A DNA stretch of 64,000 bases from Exiguobacterium sp. FSL W8-0210 (GTDB lineage Bacteria; Bacillota; Bacilli; Exiguobacteriales; Exiguobacteriaceae), in contig NZ_JBBOUK010000001.1 in assembly GCF_038006045.1 (NCBI RefSeq), positions 2,459,001-2,523,000 on the forward strand. The letters run 5' to 3'. Of the stretch, positions 25,685 to 33,547 are shown piece after piece. The notes beneath the pieces were generated by a model, which was not told the origin of the DNA, did no database searches, and was given only the letters and a program-made list of their open reading frames with translations. Within the stretch, counting starts at the first letter, position 1. Each line of letters opens with the position of its first letter. The translations under genes were made by a program, and so were the position numbers.

Positions 25685-27031
25685 AGCCAACATTGCTTGT
25701 GCAGCTTGTGCAAGAATCGAGTTCTTTGTTTGGTTCATCATTTCTTTTGCCATATCAACGTCACGAACGCGAGATTCAGCCGCTGTTAGGTTTTCAGAAG
25801 ATGTTTTGAGGTTGTTGATTGTATGCTCTAGACGGTTTTGGAATCCACCTAGTTTTGAACGTTCTGCTGAAACGTTTTTAATAGCATTATCAATAACTTC
25901 GATTGCTTTCGTTGCTTTATCGTGAGTAGATACATCTAGTGCCGCCTCACTTAACGAATCTGTAGTACCGTTCGAAACACTATTAGCTGTTGTAAAGCTA
26001 GCACCGACTGTTGCATTTGTGCTGTTCTCCACATCGCTAACACCGTTTGCAACTGCACCAGCAGTACCTGATAATCCTAATGAAGCTGCTCGCATATCAT
26101 TAACTGAAATAACAAATGCTTGTCCATTATTAGCTCCAATTTGCAAACGCGCTGCTCCACCAGTTCCGCTAGAACCTTCAACAACATCACTAATTGTGGC
26201 TGCGCGACCCGACTTAAATTCGATGCTATCTTTACCAGAAGTTCCCGCGAAAGCACCTGTAGAGTTAGCAGTTATTTTTAATTTATTTGCATCGTTAGTG
26301 AAAGTAAAGTCTTTAGTTGACAAAGTAGGATCTGATCCTCGCATGTCGTTAAAAGCCTTAACTAAGTCATTTGTAAGTTGCGTAGCTGTTGGTGCAATCC
26401 CTGCTCCAGTACCATTACCAGTTTTAACGGTAATTGTTTTTGCTCCCGCATTAAAAGTAGTTGAGTTTGCAGTGTAGTTTGCGTCAGCCTCAAAGTTAAT
26501 TGTATAGTCAGAACCACCAATTGTTAATGTAGTAGATCCAGTGTTGTTAGCTGAAATTCCAAAATCAAATGTAGCTGAAGCATTTGCTGCACCTACTCCA
26601 CTATTTCCTTTAACATCTCCGTTTAATAATTTTTTTGTATTAAACTCTGTAGTGTTACCAATGCGGTTGATTTCAGAAGTCAACTGATTGATTTCTTTTT
26701 GAATTTCAGAACGGTCAGTAGTTGTATTTGTATCGTTTGCTGACTGTGTTCCTAATTCGCGCATCCGTTGAAGAATGTCATGTGTCTCGTTCAACGCACC
26801 CTCAGCTGTTTGAATCAATGAGATACCGTCTTGTGAATTTCGTGAAGCTTGATCCAGTCCACGAACTTGAGCACGCATTTTTTCAGAGATCGCAAGACCA
26901 GCTGCATCGTCTCCTGCTTTGTTGATACGAAGACCTGAAGCCAGTTTCTCCATTGACTTACTTTGTGCTGCAGTAGCTGCAGACAATTTGTTGTGCGTGT
27001 TGAGTGCTGTTACGTTGTGATTGATAATCAT
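25640..27031 (-). CDS. hag: Major flagellin Hag (uninterrupted reading frame)
   Basis: 463 residues. The conserved D0/D1 ends (MIINHNVTALNTHNKL, SGLRINKAGDDAAGLAISEKMRAQ; SSENLTAAESRVRDVDMAKEMM) flank a large Thr/Ser/Asn/Ala-rich variable domain (about residues 140-370) that is AT-richer than the ends. The last 14 codons and the TGA are, in the intron model, intron sequence; spliced mRNA would instead use the copy at 25271-25315. Both products end in PQGVLQLLR. Translation starts at an ATG with GGAGGG upstream. A sigma-D promoter and a structured leader with GGA sites lie upstream; csrA and fliW, the known post-transcriptional regulators of hag in Bacillus, are in the same window. Confidence 0.96.
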   Translation of the reverse strand: MIINHNVTALNTHNKLSAATAAQSKSMEKLASGLRINKAGDDAAGLAISEKMRAQVRGLDQASRNSQDGISLIQTAEGALNETHDILQRMRELGTQSANDTNTTTDRSEIQKEINQLTSEINRIGNTTEFNTKKLLNGDVKGNSGVGAANASATFDFGISANNTGSTTLTIGGSDYTINFEADANYTANSTTFNAGAKTITVKTGNGTGAGIAPTATQLTNDLVKAFNDMRGSDPTLSTKDFTFTNDANKLKITANSTGAFAGTSGKDSIEFKSGRAATISDVVEGSSGTGGAARLQIGANNGQAFVISVNDMRAASLGLSGTAGAVANGVSDVENSTNATVGASFTTANSVSNGTTDSLSEAALDVSTHDKATKAIEVIDNAIKNVSAERSKLGGFQNRLEHTINNLKTSSENLTAAESRVRDVDMAKEMMNQTKNSILAQAAQAMLAQSNQTPQGVLQLLR

Positions 27032-27039
27032 TGTAATTT

Positions 27040-27083
27040 CCCTCCATAGGATAAGTTTTTTGTCTCTTCGAAGATCCGTCTTC
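27040..27083 (-). promoter_or_regulatory. Candidate CsrA-binding sites in the hag leader
   Basis: Two GGA sites in the ~115-base leader. One is in the loop of a GAAGA-CGGA-TCTTC hairpin (27070-27083) and the other is in the ribosome binding site GGAGGG (27040-27045). This is the two-site arrangement known for CsrA repression of hag in B. subtilis; binding here is inferred. Confidence 0.5.
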
Positions 27084-27153
27084 TCCGAGATGTGCCCCCT
27101 GGCCGGCCCAAGGGTGACACGGTAGAATTAGTCGATGACTGCTTCCACCCTAT

Positions 27154-27179
27154 ATATCGTCGTCCACTCGAAATGTTTA
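27154..27179 (-). promoter_or_regulatory. Sigma-D promoter of hag
   Basis: Minus-strand TAAA, 14-base spacer, GACGATAT; seven of eight -10 bases match GCCGATAT. Transcription would start near 27147. Confidence 0.82.
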
Positions 27180-27201
27180 ACAACTTTCTTCAAAAAAATG
27201 C

Positions 27202-27238
27202 AAAAAAAAATCGTATATCCATGTCGGACGTACGATTT
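27202..27238 (-). terminator. Terminator after the chemoreceptor gene
   Basis: Minus-strand stem AAATCGTA/TACGATTT followed by nine T, directly upstream of the hag promoter. Confidence 0.85.
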
Positions 27239-27247
27239 CCTCATAGT

Positions 27248-28531
27248 TTAAAGACGCGTCGCACCCGTCTCTTCCTGTAATTGTTCTGCTACGGCTACAA
27301 GCTCTTCCATTGCTCCATTGACTTCACCAAGCGATGCCGCTTGATGACTAGACGCTTGTAAAACTTGCTCAGCGTGCTTCGATGCTTCCTCGACCATTGC
27401 GAGGATATTCGCTGTCGTTAAACCGACCTGATCAATCTCTTGATCTGATTTAACGACGAGCTGGTCAACCGATTTCACGCGTGAATAAACATTCTCTGTC
27501 GAATGGTGAATCTCTTCGAATGACGAACCTGCCTGCTCAACGAGTCCGACACCTGTCGCGACTTCACTCTGAACATCGGTCATCGCATTCGCTGTATCGT
27601 TGACGAGACGCTTGACGCCAGAAATCAAATCGGTGATTTCTTTCGCGGATGTCGCCGTCTGTTCCGCGAGTTTTTTAACTTCTGCTGCGACGACCGCAAA
27701 GCCACGACCTGCCTCTCCTGCGCGTGCCGCTTCAATCGATGCATTCAAACTAAGCAAGTTCGTCTGTGCTGAAATATCACTGATGACATCGGTGATCCGC
27801 GAGATTTCGCCTGTCATATCCGTCAGACGACCATTGAGTGTCGCCGACTGTTCCATCTTCTTCGAAATCATATGCATTGCTTCAACAGAATCGGTTGCGA
27901 GTGTCTTCCCGTTCTGGGCTTCCGTCTGCATGACCGTCGCCGATTTCAACGCTTCATTCATTTCTTTCGCGACTTCATCCATCGTCCGTTTGACGGCACC
28001 GAGGGCATCCATCGATAGGTACGCTTGATCGACGTTCTCGTTCATCTTCGCTGATAGCTCTGCCATCGCTGAACGGATACTTTCACCCGACGCATTGCCT
28101 TCTTGGACTGCTGCTGCGATTTCTTGCGCGGACGCTGTCAGCTTATCGCTTGAGCTTCCCATCTGTGTCGCCTGTTTGCGGATATGTAAGACCATGACTT
28201 CGAGTTCGTGCATCAATTGGTCGACTTCATCCCCGCGCTTCGCTTCCTCAAAATCGACGTTGAAGTTGCCGTTTGCGACTTCGCGTGCCGTTTCTGTTGC
28301 TTTTTCGATCGCTTTGATCGGTTGACGTAGAATCAACTGCGTCAACGACGTTCCAATCAACGATAACAATAAGCCAATCCCTGCTCCAATCCAGATTGCG
28401 TTCGTATCCGTGACATCAAGTCCACGATGGAGATAGAGCACGAGCTGAGCTGAGATACCACTCGTGATGACTGAGATGGCTAAGACCCAAAAGAATAACC
28501 GTACCTTCAAGTTGCTTCGTAATTTACGCAT
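27248..28531 (-). CDS. Methyl-accepting chemotaxis protein without a large sensor domain
   Basis: 427 residues from the ATG at 28531 (AAGGGAG ribosome binding site); a longer upstream frame is rejected. Two membrane spans ([16 protein letters not shown] and [16 protein letters not shown]) are separated by only ~20 residues, so there is almost no external ligand domain. A HAMP segment and the full signalling domain follow, including the highly conserved tip [41 protein letters not shown] region (cited in part). It likely senses membrane, cytoplasmic or partner-protein cues. A sigma-D promoter precedes it. Confidence 0.93.
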   Translation of the reverse strand: MRKLRSNLKVRLFFWVLAISVITSGISAQLVLYLHRGLDVTDTNAIWIGAGIGLLLSLIGTSLTQLILRQPIKAIEKATETAREVANGNFNVDFEEAKRGDEVDQLMHELEVMVLHIRKQATQMGSSSDKLTASAQEIAAAVQEGNASGESIRSAMAELSAKMNENVDQAYLSMDALGAVKRTMDEVAKEMNEALKSATVMQTEAQNGKTLATDSVEAMHMISKKMEQSATLNGRLTDMTGEISRITDVISDISAQTNLLSLNASIEAARAGEAGRGFAVVAAEVKKLAEQTATSAKEITDLISGVKRLVNDTANAMTDVQSEVATGVGLVEQAGSSFEEIHHSTENVYSRVKSVDQLVVKSDQEIDQVGLTTANILAMVEEASKHAEQVLQASSHQAASLGEVNGAMEELVAVAEQLQEETGATRL

Positions 28532-28572
28532 AACCGAAACTCCCTTTCCTGTATCTTCTTTCACCGTCCTCT

Positions 28573-28599
28573 CTATCGGTTTCTTTTGTAACCGTTTTA
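28573..28599 (-). promoter_or_regulatory. Sigma-D promoter of the chemoreceptor gene
   Basis: Minus-strand TAAA, 15-base spacer, ACCGATAG. The -35 and spacing are perfect; six of eight -10 bases match. Confidence 0.68.
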
Positions 28600-28653
28600 A
28601 GTCAGTTGACCCGATTTTCAAAAACGATTCCCAGCGATATGACAAAATACATC

Positions 28654-28687
28654 AAAAAGAGTGATAGACCAAATCGTCCATCACTCT
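28654..28687 (-). terminator. Terminator after the peptide-binding protein gene
   Basis: Minus-strand stem AGAGTGATgGAC paired with GTCtATCACTCT, followed by five T. Confidence 0.85.
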
Positions 28688-28692
28688 CTTTC

Positions 28693-30201
28693 TTATTTCC
28701 GCTCGATCTCTACATACTTATATGAGATATCCGTTCCGACATTATGACGGGCGAGGTTCTTGACTTCCGTGTTTTGCAGGAAAGCATTCTTCCGTTGGTA
28801 GACCGGTGAGATCGCTTGATCGTCGAGCAACAGGCTTTCTGCTTTACTGAGTAAGGCAAGGCGTTTGTCTTGATCGAGTTCACTTTCAGCCTGTTTCAAG
28901 AGACGGTCATACTTTTTGTTCGAGTAGTCCATCATGTTGAACGGGTTACCCGTCGTGAACAAGTTCAGGTATGTCGTTGCATCCTGATAGTCCGGAGCCC
29001 AGCTCGCGAGTGACAGGTCGTAGTCCCCTCGTCCTTCACGGGCGAGACGTTCTTTCTTCGGAAGTGATAACAGTTTCACGTCGACGTTTTGTTTCTTCAA
29101 TGCGCCTTGGATATACTCCCCGATTTTTTTCGAGACGTCGTCATCTTCGATCAACATCGTCAGCTCAAGGTTTTGCTTGGCCAACACTTTGTTTGCCGCT
29201 GTTGCATCGTACGACGATTCGATTTGACGCGCACTATCGTACTTCGGATCAAGTTCTTTCGGTACGATGTAATCCGCAGGGAGTGATCCGTTTCCGAGCA
29301 ACGTTTCCGTCATCGCTTTTTTATCATATGCTGCATCAATCGCTTGGCGTGTTTCTTTATCTTTCAAGGCATCTGTTTTTTCGTTCATCCGTATGAAGAA
29401 CATCCGCGAATCGCTGAACGTGTTGTAGTCTTTTTGATCCTTGTACGTCACGACGTTCTCCGAGTTGAGTGGTGCGACATCGAGTTCACCGGACTCGAAT
29501 AGGTTGATCGCAAGCATCGGATCCTTGATGATTTTGACGTCGACTTCGTCGATCTTGACGTTTTTTCGGTCTGCGTACTCAGCGTTTTTCGCGAGTGTAT
29601 AGCCTTGTTCGGCTTGATATTTCTTGAATGTGAACGGTCCGTTGTAAACGTTCGTCTTTGGATCCGTTCCGAACTGGTCGCCTTCAGCTTTGACGATATC
29701 TTCCCGGACTGGCATATACGTGCCGAACGTCGTCATGCTGAGGAAGTATGGCGTCGGACGTTTCAATTCGATCCGGAGCGTCTCATCGTCGACCGCTGTC
29801 GTTTTTTCGACTGGCTCGAGCAAATAAGCGAATGGTGAGTTCGTTTTGATGACGCGCTCGAATGCATAACGGAAGTTCTCTGCTGTGACGGGCTTTCCGT
29901 CAGACCATTTCGCATTCGGATCAAGCTTGAACGTATAGACTTTTCCGTCTTCTGAGACGCTATGTGATTTCGCTGCCGCCGGAACGAGTTCGTTGTTCGC
30001 GTCGAAGCGATAGAGTCCTTCGTAGATTTGATTGAAGATGTTTGACGTGATGGCATCTGCTGGGTCAACCGACAGAAGGTCGTAACTCTCCATCGTATGC
30101 AAGACCTTCTTATCTGCTTTTTTATCCTCTGCTGGTTCTGTCGTTGCACATCCTACGAGTAAAACTGCCGTGCTCGCCGCTGCGATCAATGTCTTTTTCA
30201 T
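28693..30201 (-). CDS. Oligopeptide ABC transporter substrate-binding lipoprotein (OppA-like)
   Basis: 502 residues, SBP family 5. A signal peptide ends in the lipobox LLVGC (Cys near residue 18). The mature domain shows DPADAITSNIFNQIYEGLYRFD and DGKPVTAENFRYAFERV, hallmarks of peptide-binding proteins. It captures extracellular peptides for an Opp-type importer. No permease or ATPase genes are beside it, so it must share a transporter encoded elsewhere. The mRNA leader is a T-box, so expression responds to an uncharged tRNA. CAGGAGG precedes the ATG. Confidence 0.93.
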   Translation of the reverse strand: MKKTLIAAASTAVLLVGCATTEPAEDKKADKKVLHTMESYDLLSVDPADAITSNIFNQIYEGLYRFDANNELVPAAAKSHSVSEDGKVYTFKLDPNAKWSDGKPVTAENFRYAFERVIKTNSPFAYLLEPVEKTTAVDDETLRIELKRPTPYFLSMTTFGTYMPVREDIVKAEGDQFGTDPKTNVYNGPFTFKKYQAEQGYTLAKNAEYADRKNVKIDEVDVKIIKDPMLAINLFESGELDVAPLNSENVVTYKDQKDYNTFSDSRMFFIRMNEKTDALKDKETRQAIDAAYDKKAMTETLLGNGSLPADYIVPKELDPKYDSARQIESSYDATAANKVLAKQNLELTMLIEDDDVSKKIGEYIQGALKKQNVDVKLLSLPKKERLAREGRGDYDLSLASWAPDYQDATTYLNLFTTGNPFNMMDYSNKKYDRLLKQAESELDQDKRLALLSKAESLLLDDQAISPVYQRKNAFLQNTEVKNLARHNVGTDISYKYVEIERK

Positions 30202-30260
30202 GTGTAGTGCCTCCTGAGAAATGTGATGAGCGTTGGATGATTCGGCATTTGACGTACAAC

Positions 30261-30551
30261 AAAAGGCGCCCTCTACGCATAGCTAACAGCTAATGCATAG
30301 AGGACGCCTTTATCCGCGCGGTGCCACCTCTGATTGAGACGAAAAATCGTCTCCACTTGTCGCTGGTCCAACAACCAGCTAGCCCGGTAACGGGGGCAAC
30401 CGTCCTGTCTACTCGAAGGTTCAACAGGCTCTCAGCGGTCCATTCTCGTTCAGCTTACCGTGTCAGACTCTCACCATTCCTGACTCGCTTGGTCGGCAGT
30501 GTTGACGTTACTTACTCCGCGTCGTCGATGTAATTGATATGGCTTAACTTG
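30261..30551 (-). ncRNA. T-box riboswitch controlling the peptide-binding protein gene
   Basis: Minus-strand leader of ~290 nt with Stem I elements (GACGACGCGGAGTAAGTAA and an AG-rich distal loop). The antiterminator T-box AGAGGUGGCACCGCG lies at 30317-30331, followed by a strong terminator (AAAGGCGTCCTCTATGC paired with GCGTAGAGGGCGCCTTTT, 30261-30311). The T-box sequence pairs with the free NCCA end of uncharged tRNA. The specifier codon is not certain: in GAACGAGAAUGGACC, UGG (Trp) or GAG (Glu) are both possible. Confidence 0.93.
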
Positions 30552-30557
30552 TTGTTT

Positions 30558-30586
30558 ACTTTACACGGCTTGTTTTTCGCTGTCAA
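30558..30586 (-). promoter_or_regulatory. Sigma-A promoter of the T-box transcript
   Basis: Minus-strand TTGACA, 17-base spacer, TAAAGT: perfect -35 and spacing, four of six -10 bases. Confidence 0.8.
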
Positions 30587-30596
30587 CGAAAAAAAC

Positions 30597-30989
30597 TCAG
30601 AACGGATGGTCTTCTTGTTTTTCTTGTTCCCGACGGACCGGTCGTGGTTGAATCGGTTCGACGTGCTTGACATGTGTTCGTGTAACGATTCGATTGCTGA
30701 ATGCTGCGTCAAGTAAGATTGTGATCGCTGCTGCCATGTGCAAGAACATCCCGACGACGGGAATGACACCGACTGTTGATGCGACAATCCCGACGATGTT
30801 CCCTTTTGAGACATTCCCGGCACGTGCCGTCAATACAACGACAACGATGTGAAACGCGAGCATTAACCACAGGGCATTGTAACCTGAGAAAATGACGATT
30901 GAACCACCTAAAAGCGGAATCCCGAGCACCGCTTCCATTCCACCTGATACCCACTTCAACGTCCGCAATGAATCCTGTCGACTCTCCAT
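30597..30989 (-). CDS. Small multi-spanning membrane protein, unknown function
   Basis: 130 residues from the ATG at 30989, chosen for the GAGGAGG site seven bases upstream. After a short cytoplasmic start (MESRQDSLRTLKWVSG) come about four hydrophobic helices (including LWLMLAFHIVVVVLTA and IVGIVASTVGVIPVVGMFLHMAAAITIL). A basic, Pro/Glu-rich C-terminal tail follows (about residues 98-130). I do not recognise the family. Its 3' end lies just upstream of the T-box promoter. Confidence 0.75.
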   Translation of the reverse strand: MESRQDSLRTLKWVSGGMEAVLGIPLLGGSIVIFSGYNALWLMLAFHIVVVVLTARAGNVSKGNIVGIVASTVGVIPVVGMFLHMAAAITILLDAAFSNRIVTRTHVKHVEPIQPRPVRREQEKQEDHPF

Positions 30990-31102
30990 GACGTCGCCTC
31001 CTCTTTTTTTCCATATGTCTAGTATACGACGGATTGCAGAAAAGGTTCCAACGTTTTTGTTTAGTTTGTAAAATAACAAATAAAAAACGATCGGCGAATG
31101 TA

Positions 31103-31231
31103 CTCAAGTCTTGCTCCCTTTCCTCAGGCGAGACACAAGCCGCGACTCTTTCGCTTCAAGCGAAGAGCCGGATCTTGTTTGTCTCTGACAGCGCAACTGC
31201 GCTTTTTCCTGTAGGAGTGGAGCACCTTGAG
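31103..31231 (-). repeat. Structured intergenic repeat, copy A
   Basis: About 130 bases on the minus strand. The shared core is ACTCCTACAGGAAAA, a small hairpin (GCGC/GCGC), TCAG-GAC..AAGA-CCGGC, a second hairpin, CGCGGCTT and CGCCTG-GGAAAG. Outer stems CTCAAG/CTTGAG, TGCTCC/GGAGCA and CAGG/CCTG close the element. Copy B at 33372-33520 keeps the core but has different, still paired outer stems. It resembles the dispersed structured repeats of ~100-150 bases common between genes in Bacillaceae (family name not certain). Confidence 0.75.
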
Positions 31232-31272
31232 CATCCAGCATGCACTGGAATATCCGTCAATCGCTCATTATT

Positions 31273-32103
31273 TTAAACCGCCAACACGTGGAACTGATAG
31301 CCACGATGGACGACGAATCCTGCCTCTTTATAAAGATCAAGTGCCCGGTCGTTATCCGTCTCGACGTCGAGCTCAAGTTGTGTCCGACCTGTCCGGAACA
31401 ATGCTTGAACCATCAGCTTCAGCATCTTCTTCCCGTAACCATTACCTTGGGCTTCCGGACGAACCGCGAACGCATGGATGCTCGCTTGTGTATCGGAAGC
31501 GAGATAGGCACGGATGACACCGACCGGTTTGCCGCTTGCGACACCGATGAACGTAATCCGGTCATCGGATTCGATCGCTTGATAGATCGACTCTGCTTCT
31601 TCGTCCGTGTTCCCGAACGATTTGCCGAGCGTCTCAACGATGAACGGACGGTCGTCTGCTGTCGCTTCGCGTAATTCAAAATCCGGATCGGCTTTCAAGA
31701 ATAACTGCGCCTTTTTCAAGATCATGTTGTACTCGGTCATCCGGTACTCAGCACCTAACCCTTCGAGGACAGCTTGACCGGACTCACTCGCATCGTCAAT
31801 AACGAACGTGAATGCTTCAACGCCTGCTTCCGTTGCCCGCGCCCGTGCTGCTTCAACGAGTGCCGTGAAAACACCTTGTTTCCGGTAATCCGGATCAACG
31901 AAGACGTTCAATTCCCACTCCGTCGGTAAGTACGCGAAGGCTTGTAAATATCCAATTAATTGCTCGCCATCATAGATTGCGAAATCGTTCTCGCCGACCC
32001 AATCGGCTGCGACTTTTAATTCAATGCCATCGTGATCGTTGACACATTTTTCGAGTTGTAATACATCTGTTGTTTGTTTGACGTCTGTGACGTTCCATTC
32101 CAT
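31273..32103 (-). CDS. Tandem GNAT acetyltransferase
   Basis: 276 residues from the ATG at 32103 (GAGGTG nine bases upstream). Two GNAT domains: the N-terminal half (about 1-130) has VFVDPDYRKQGVFTALV, and the C-terminal half (about 140-276) has AVRPEAQGNGYGKKMLKL followed by LELDVETDNDRALDLYKEAGF, the complete acetyl-CoA-binding signature. The C-terminal domain looks canonical and the N-terminal one slightly degenerate. The substrate is unknown. It is monocistronic between repeat copy A and a terminator-bounded neighbour. Confidence 0.88.
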   Translation of the reverse strand: MEWNVTDVKQTTDVLQLEKCVNDHDGIELKVAADWVGENDFAIYDGEQLIGYLQAFAYLPTEWELNVFVDPDYRKQGVFTALVEAARARATEAGVEAFTFVIDDASESGQAVLEGLGAEYRMTEYNMILKKAQLFLKADPDFELREATADDRPFIVETLGKSFGNTDEEAESIYQAIESDDRITFIGVASGKPVGVIRAYLASDTQASIHAFAVRPEAQGNGYGKKMLKLMVQALFRTGRTQLELDVETDNDRALDLYKEAGFVVHRGYQFHVLAV

Positions 32104-32138
32104 ATTCATTCACCTCATTTTCAACTATACCGAACGAA

Positions 32139-32167
32139 CAAAAGAAGCACTAGCAAAAGCTAGTGCT
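32139..32167 (-). terminator. Terminator after the 160-residue secreted protein gene
   Basis: Minus-strand nine-base stem AGCACTAGC/GCTAGTGCT with a TTTT-containing loop and a short T-rich tail. Confidence 0.7.
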
Positions 32168-32649
32168 CATTGCAGTTTGAATGTCTTCATCATCTGCGGG
32201 ACGTCCTTGACGATCAAGTTCTCGATCGCTTTTTTGCCGACAGCACCTTTGACGGCTTCCGTCGGTAAGACGTAGTAATACGTTTTACTACCTTTCGTCC
32301 CGAGATATGTACCATATCCGATTTCACGGTCGAACTGTTTTTTCGAGAGCTTCTTCGGCTCGTAGTTCAAGTTAACGAGCAGCTGATCCGCTCCCTTAAC
32401 TTTATAGTACAACGCGAACGTGCCGCTCCGCGTGACGACACCGTATTTCGATTTAACCGTCTTGTTCTTAACGAGCTCGACTTTATCTTGTTGGATCGCC
32501 TTTTTTAACACGTCCGTCGTCTTGACGGTATAGCCGAACGTCTTATTTTCGACGACCCCTTTACTATACGTCACGTTGCTTGCAGCAAAACCCGTCACCG
32601 GAGTCAGACATGCTCCGAGTAAGACTCCTGTCATTGCGATTCGTTTCAT
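32167..32649 (-). CDS. Secreted hypothetical protein
   Basis: 160 residues from the ATG at 32649 (AGGGGGAG upstream). A signal peptide with a likely cleavage after FAA (MKRIAMTGVLLGACLTPVTG core) is followed by a basic, Lys/Tyr/Val-rich mature part of ~135 residues (for example KTTDVLKKAIQQDKVELVKNK). It has no cysteine pair, no recognised domain and no cell-wall anchor. Function unknown. The reading frame upstream of this start has no ribosome binding site and is rejected. Confidence 0.8.
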   Translation of the reverse strand: MKRIAMTGVLLGACLTPVTGFAASNVTYSKGVVENKTFGYTVKTTDVLKKAIQQDKVELVKNKTVKSKYGVVTRSGTFALYYKVKGADQLLVNLNYEPKKLSKKQFDREIGYGTYLGTKGSKTYYYVLPTEAVKGAVGKKAIENLIVKDVPQMMKTFKLQ

Positions 32650-32725
32650 GCTGACTCCCCCTAAAATGATTGATAGTAATGGATTCCCTTTTGTGAAATA
32701 GGTAAACTCTATTCTCGAAAAAGAT

Positions 32726-32754
32726 TTGACGGAATTGTCTAAATTTCTTACGAT
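32726..32754 (+). promoter_or_regulatory. Sigma-A-type promoter of the 167-residue hypothetical gene
   Basis: TTGACG, 17-base spacer, TACGAT, about 30 bases upstream of the ATG at 32786. Confidence 0.65.
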
Positions 32755-32785
32755 AGGGATAACGAAACGAAATGGGGTTAAAGCG

Positions 32786-33289
32786 ATGACTGAACAAGAA
32801 CAATTAACGCAAGAACAGCTCGATAACTTGCTCAAGAATGCGTTTGCAATGCAGGTTCCGATCCTCGAGAAGTTCATGAAGGATACACACGATCGTTACG
32901 CACTCGCAACGACGTCATTCAAGCGTGACATGGAAGCGATGAAAGAGACGGAATGGCATCAGTTCTTCGCAAGTAAACTATTACCGCACTTCTTCCTCGA
33001 GCACCTTGGATTTGGTGCCTCGTTCCGCTTCAACGGACACGATAAGGAAGTCGATCTTCCAGAAAACGTCGTGCCGGTCCGTAATGATGCTGATGAGCAA
33101 ATCGACAAGGTCGTCCTCGGGGTTAAAAAGGCGATGCAAGATGAGCACATCAAGAATCACGATCTCGTCGCGAACTTCTATAAGGAAACACTCGAACTCG
33201 CTTGCCAGATGGGCAGCCGTGTCGGGATGAGCGATGAGTTCTATACTCTCGTCAAACCAAGTCTCGTTCATGCGAACGAAGGCGAATGA
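32786..33289 (+). CDS. Cytoplasmic hypothetical protein
   Basis: 167 residues, start with a GGGG site upstream. Mostly helical and charged, with no signal peptide or membrane segment (KNAFAMQVPILEKFMKDTHDRYALATTSF at the N-terminus, cited in part; FYKETLELACQMGSRVGM near the C-terminus). I do not recognise the family. It stands alone with its own promoter and terminator. It is divergent from the secreted protein gene. Confidence 0.8.
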   Translation: MTEQEQLTQEQLDNLLKNAFAMQVPILEKFMKDTHDRYALATTSFKRDMEAMKETEWHQFFASKLLPHFFLEHLGFGASFRFNGHDKEVDLPENVVPVRNDADEQIDKVVLGVKKAMQDEHIKNHDLVANFYKETLELACQMGSRVGMSDEFYTLVKPSLVHANEGE

Positions 33290-33313
33290 TCTTTAACTTC
33301 TACCAACATTAAT

Positions 33314-33356
33314 AGGAGAACAGTTTCTGTGTGATACGGAAACTGTTCTCCTTTTT
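33314..33356 (+). terminator. Terminator after the 167-residue hypothetical gene
   Basis: Stem AGGAGAACAGTTTC/GAAACTGTTCTCC followed by five T. Confidence 0.92.
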
Positions 33357-33371
33357 CGTGTCCCTATTTCA

Positions 33372-33520
33372 GAACGAAGTAGCTCATCCGCGACTCCTAC
33401 AGGAAAAGAAAGTGCCAATAGCACTTTCGTCAGGGACTAGTAAGACCCGGCAGATGGTACGGAGTGCAAGATGCCGCGGCTTACTCCCGCCTGTGGAAAG
33501 CAAGGATGACGGAATCGTTC
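33372..33520 (+). repeat. Structured intergenic repeat, copy B
   Basis: About 150 bases on the plus strand. It shares the core of copy A: ACTCCTACAGGAAAA, hairpin GAAAGTGC/GCACTTTC, TCAGGGACTAGTAAGACCCGGC, then CCGCGGCTTACTCCCGCCTG and GGAAAGC. Outer stems GAACGA/TCGTTC, TCATCC/GGATGA and ACAGG/CCTGT pair perfectly although their bases differ from those of copy A. Confidence 0.75.
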
Positions 33521-33547
33521 GTCAGAATCCCCTACCATTCTATCCCA

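Noticed and set aside
25590-25700. Splice sites based on a GGGCGU/GCGUCU or UCGAUU/GAUUGA P1
   Set aside because: These pairings are possible, but the first shifts the reading frame and the second deletes conserved C-terminal residues; pairings of this length are expected by chance.
32650-32877. Longer start for the 160-residue secreted protein
   Set aside because: The extension has no ribosome binding site and runs over the promoter of the divergent gene; the later ATG gives a proper signal peptide.
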